A DNA stretch of 64,000 nt from Akkermansiaceae bacterium (GTDB lineage Bacteria; Verrucomicrobiota; Verrucomicrobiia; Verrucomicrobiales; Akkermansiaceae), in contig JACKPZ010000005.1 of NCBI GenBank assembly GCA_024233135.1, positions 165,262 through 229,261 of the forward strand. Direction: 5' to 3'. Below, piece by piece: positions 62,347 through 64,000 of the stretch; the stretch's first letter is position 1, and each line of letters begins with the position of its first letter. Position numbers and translations under genes: made by a program. The notes beneath the pieces were generated by a model. The model saw only the letters and a list, made by a program, of their open reading frames with translations, did not search any database and was not told where the DNA came from.

Positions 62347-64000
62347 TTACTCCGCTCCGACTTCGGCGGAGGCGTCCTTGATCGACTTGCCGCCGTCGAC
62401 GAGGCGGGTGAAGCGGATGAACTTCTTCACCTCGCGGTGGATGACGGGGAGGAGGAAATAGACGCCAATGAGGTTGGGGATGCTCATGGCGAACAGGGAG
62501 GCGTCGGAGAAATCGACGGCGTTGCCCATCGAGGCGGAGGAGCCGGCGATGATGACGAGGCAGAAGATCACCTTGTACAGGAGATCGACGGCCTTGTTGC
62601 GTCCGAAGAGGTATTGCCACGCCTGCAGGCCGTAGTAACTCCAGGTGATCAGGGTGGAGAAGGCGAACAGCAGGACGCAGACAAACAGCACGTATTGGAA
62701 ACCGCCGTGCACGGTTTCGAAGGCCATCGAGGTCATGCTGATGCCGAAGGCGGTGGAGGTGTTCGACGAGTCGCCGAGGGTGAAGTGCTGGCCGTTGATG
62801 GTGAAGTCTCCGCCGTCGCCGTTGAAATACATCGAGGTGACGAGCACCAGCGAGGTCATGGTGCAGACGATGACCGTGTCGAGGAACGGTTCGAGCAGGG
62901 CGACGATGCCTTCCGAGGCGGGCATGCGGGTTTGCACGGCCGAGTGGGCGATGGGGGCGGAACCGATGCCCGCTTCGTTGGAGAAGGTGGCGCGGCGCAT
63001 GCCCCAGATGAAGGCGGCGAGCACGCCACCGGTGATCGCGGCGCGCGGTTGGAACGCCTCGGTGAAGATCATCGAGATGGCGGCGGGGATGTGGCCGACG
63101 TTGTGGAACAGCACGACGAGTGCGCTGAGCACGTAGACGAGGCACATCGCGGGAACGAGGCGGGCGGTGACTTTCGCGATCCCCCTGATCCCGCCGATGA
63201 TGACCAGTCCGGTGATGACGGCGAGGAGGGTCCCGAAGAGCCATTGGCGGCCGGCGAAGAAACTCCCGTCACCGCCGGTAACGTTGATGAGCTGCGAGGT
63301 CGCCTGGTTCACCTGGAACACATTGCCGCCGCCAAACGAGGCGAAGACACAGAAGATGGCGAAAAGGATGGCGAGAACCTTGCCGACCGGGGCGAGGCCG
63401 CGCTCGGCGAAGCCTTTGGTGAGGTAATACATCGCGCCGCCGTGGATGTGGCCCTCGGGCGTGATCTCGCGGTATTTCACCCCCAGCGTGCACTCGGCGA
63501 ACTTGGTGGCCATGCCGAGGAATCCGGAGAGAAACAGCCAGAACGCGACGCCGGGACCGCCGAGCATGATGCCGATGGCGACGCCGGCGATGTTGCCGAG
63601 GCCCACGGTGCCGGAAACCGCGGCGCTGAGCGCTTGGAAGTGGGTGATTTCCCCCGGATCTCCAGTGTGGGTGTAGCGGCCCTGCACGGTGCGCAAGGCG
63701 AGCGGAAACGCGCGGATGTTGATGAACTTGAAGACCAGCGTGGCGATCACGCCGGCGAGCGCGAGCCACAGGACCACGGCTTTCACCGGATACCCATTGA
63801 TCGGGATGTCGACGAAGATCGCACCGACAAACCAGCCTGTCGCATGGCCGAACCATTCGTCGATTCGTTGATCGAGAGTTTTCGACACCGTCTCCGCTTC
63901 CGCCGCACACAGGTGGTGGGTGGTGAGCAGCAACAGGGCGAGAAAGCAGGAGACGCGGGCAAAAAGGCGGTGGAAACCACCGGTTCGGGTGAGGAAACCG
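62347..64000 (-). CDS. Sodium:alanine/glycine symporter (AGCS family), N-terminus outside window
   Basis: At least 550 residues; the frame remains open to base 64000, so the true start lies beyond the edge. The TTG at 63931-63933 is not needed as a start, since in-frame upstream codons give a signal-like stretch RLFARVSCFLALLLLTTHHL. About ten membrane helices follow. The family signature GTVGLGNIAGVAIGIMLGGPGVAFW and the block MRRATFSNEAGIGSAPIAHSA identify AGCS transporters, which import alanine or glycine with sodium. Confidence 0.93.
   Translation of the reverse strand, partial: GFLTRTGGFHRLFARVSCFLALLLLTTHHLCAAEAETVSKTLDQRIDEWFGHATGWFVGAIFVDIPINGYPVKAVVLWLALAGVIATLVFKFINIRAFPLALRTVQGRYTHTGDPGEITHFQALSAAVSGTVGLGNIAGVAIGIMLGGPGVAFWLFLSGFLGMATKFAECTLGVKYREITPEGHIHGGAMYYLTKGFAERGLAPVGKVLAILFAIFCVFASFGGGNVFQVNQATSQLINVTGGDGSFFAGRQWLFGTLLAVITGLVIIGGIRGIAKVTARLVPAMCLVYVLSALVVLFHNVGHIPAAISMIFTEAFQPRAAITGGVLAAFIWGMRRATFSNEAGIGSAPIAHSAVQTRMPASEGIVALLEPFLDTVIVCTMTSLVLVTSMYFNGDGGDFTINGQHFTLGDSSNTSTAFGISMTSMAFETVHGGFQYVLFVCVLLFAFSTLITWSYYGLQAWQYLFGRNKAVDLLYKVIFCLVIIAGSSASMGNAVDFSDASLFAMSIPNLIGVYFLLPVIHREVKKFIRFTRLVDGGKSIKDASAEVGAE

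Overview
The window looks like a chromosomal segment from a GC-rich member of the Verrucomicrobia, probably near Verrucomicrobiaceae (Luteolibacter/Haloferula-like). The grounds are a Verru_Chthon cassette protein A homologue, a PEP-CTERM exported protein, many signal-peptide-bearing hypotheticals, a DUF4250 protein and a ribosomal gene order with lineage-type losses. No rRNA, tRNA or CRISPR array was recognised. The assignment is inference from gene content, not a database match.

Layout. 1-5000: the end of an ornithine-cyclodeaminase-like gene, then on the minus strand an orphan Verru_Chthon A protein and a small exported protein. 5442-21026: a merged str/S10/spc ribosomal cluster (rpsL to secY, then adk) that lacks tuf, rpsN and rpmD. 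It carries a periplasmic coiled-coil gene between rpsS and rplV. 21079-24260: a zinc-ribbon membrane protein in operon with mnmE, and an IF-1-like gene that converges on and overlaps mnmE. 24339-28101: a nitrogen locus with two tandem Gcw_chp putative porins and amtB, each preceded about 78 bp upstream by a sigma-54-type promoter. 28137-31681: coaX, a broken ROK gene fused to an IS4-family remnant, and an intact ROK gene.

31716-41458: superoxide dismutase/SRPBCC/CAP overlapping operon, an MlaE-type permease, a PA14-like membrane protein, a DUF4250 protein, a beta-propeller protein, an acyltransferase, and a CBM20-GH77 glucanotransferase. 41548-45376: sucCD, a membrane protein and an MscS channel. 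45513-53991: a 1401-residue secreted GH13 amylase, a PEP-CTERM protein, an exo-sialidase, a pilin-like protein and an exported helical protein.

53992-62346 is the accessory part: two large inverted repeats, an AT-richer 3.6 kb gene for a KAP/YobI-like membrane P-loop NTPase (a defence candidate), a ParE/RelE-type toxin-antitoxin pair, a UvrD/Rep helicase, and an unknown two-gene unit bracketed by a 17-bp perfect inverted repeat. The window ends inside an AGCS sodium:amino-acid symporter.

Three points stand out. One is the sigma-54-linked porin duplication plus ammonium transporter. Another is the coiled-coil gene embedded in the ribosomal operon. The third is the NTPase island with its repeat-rich borders. 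Short degenerate repeats of 7-8 bp period sit in several spacers, including inside the ribosomal operon.
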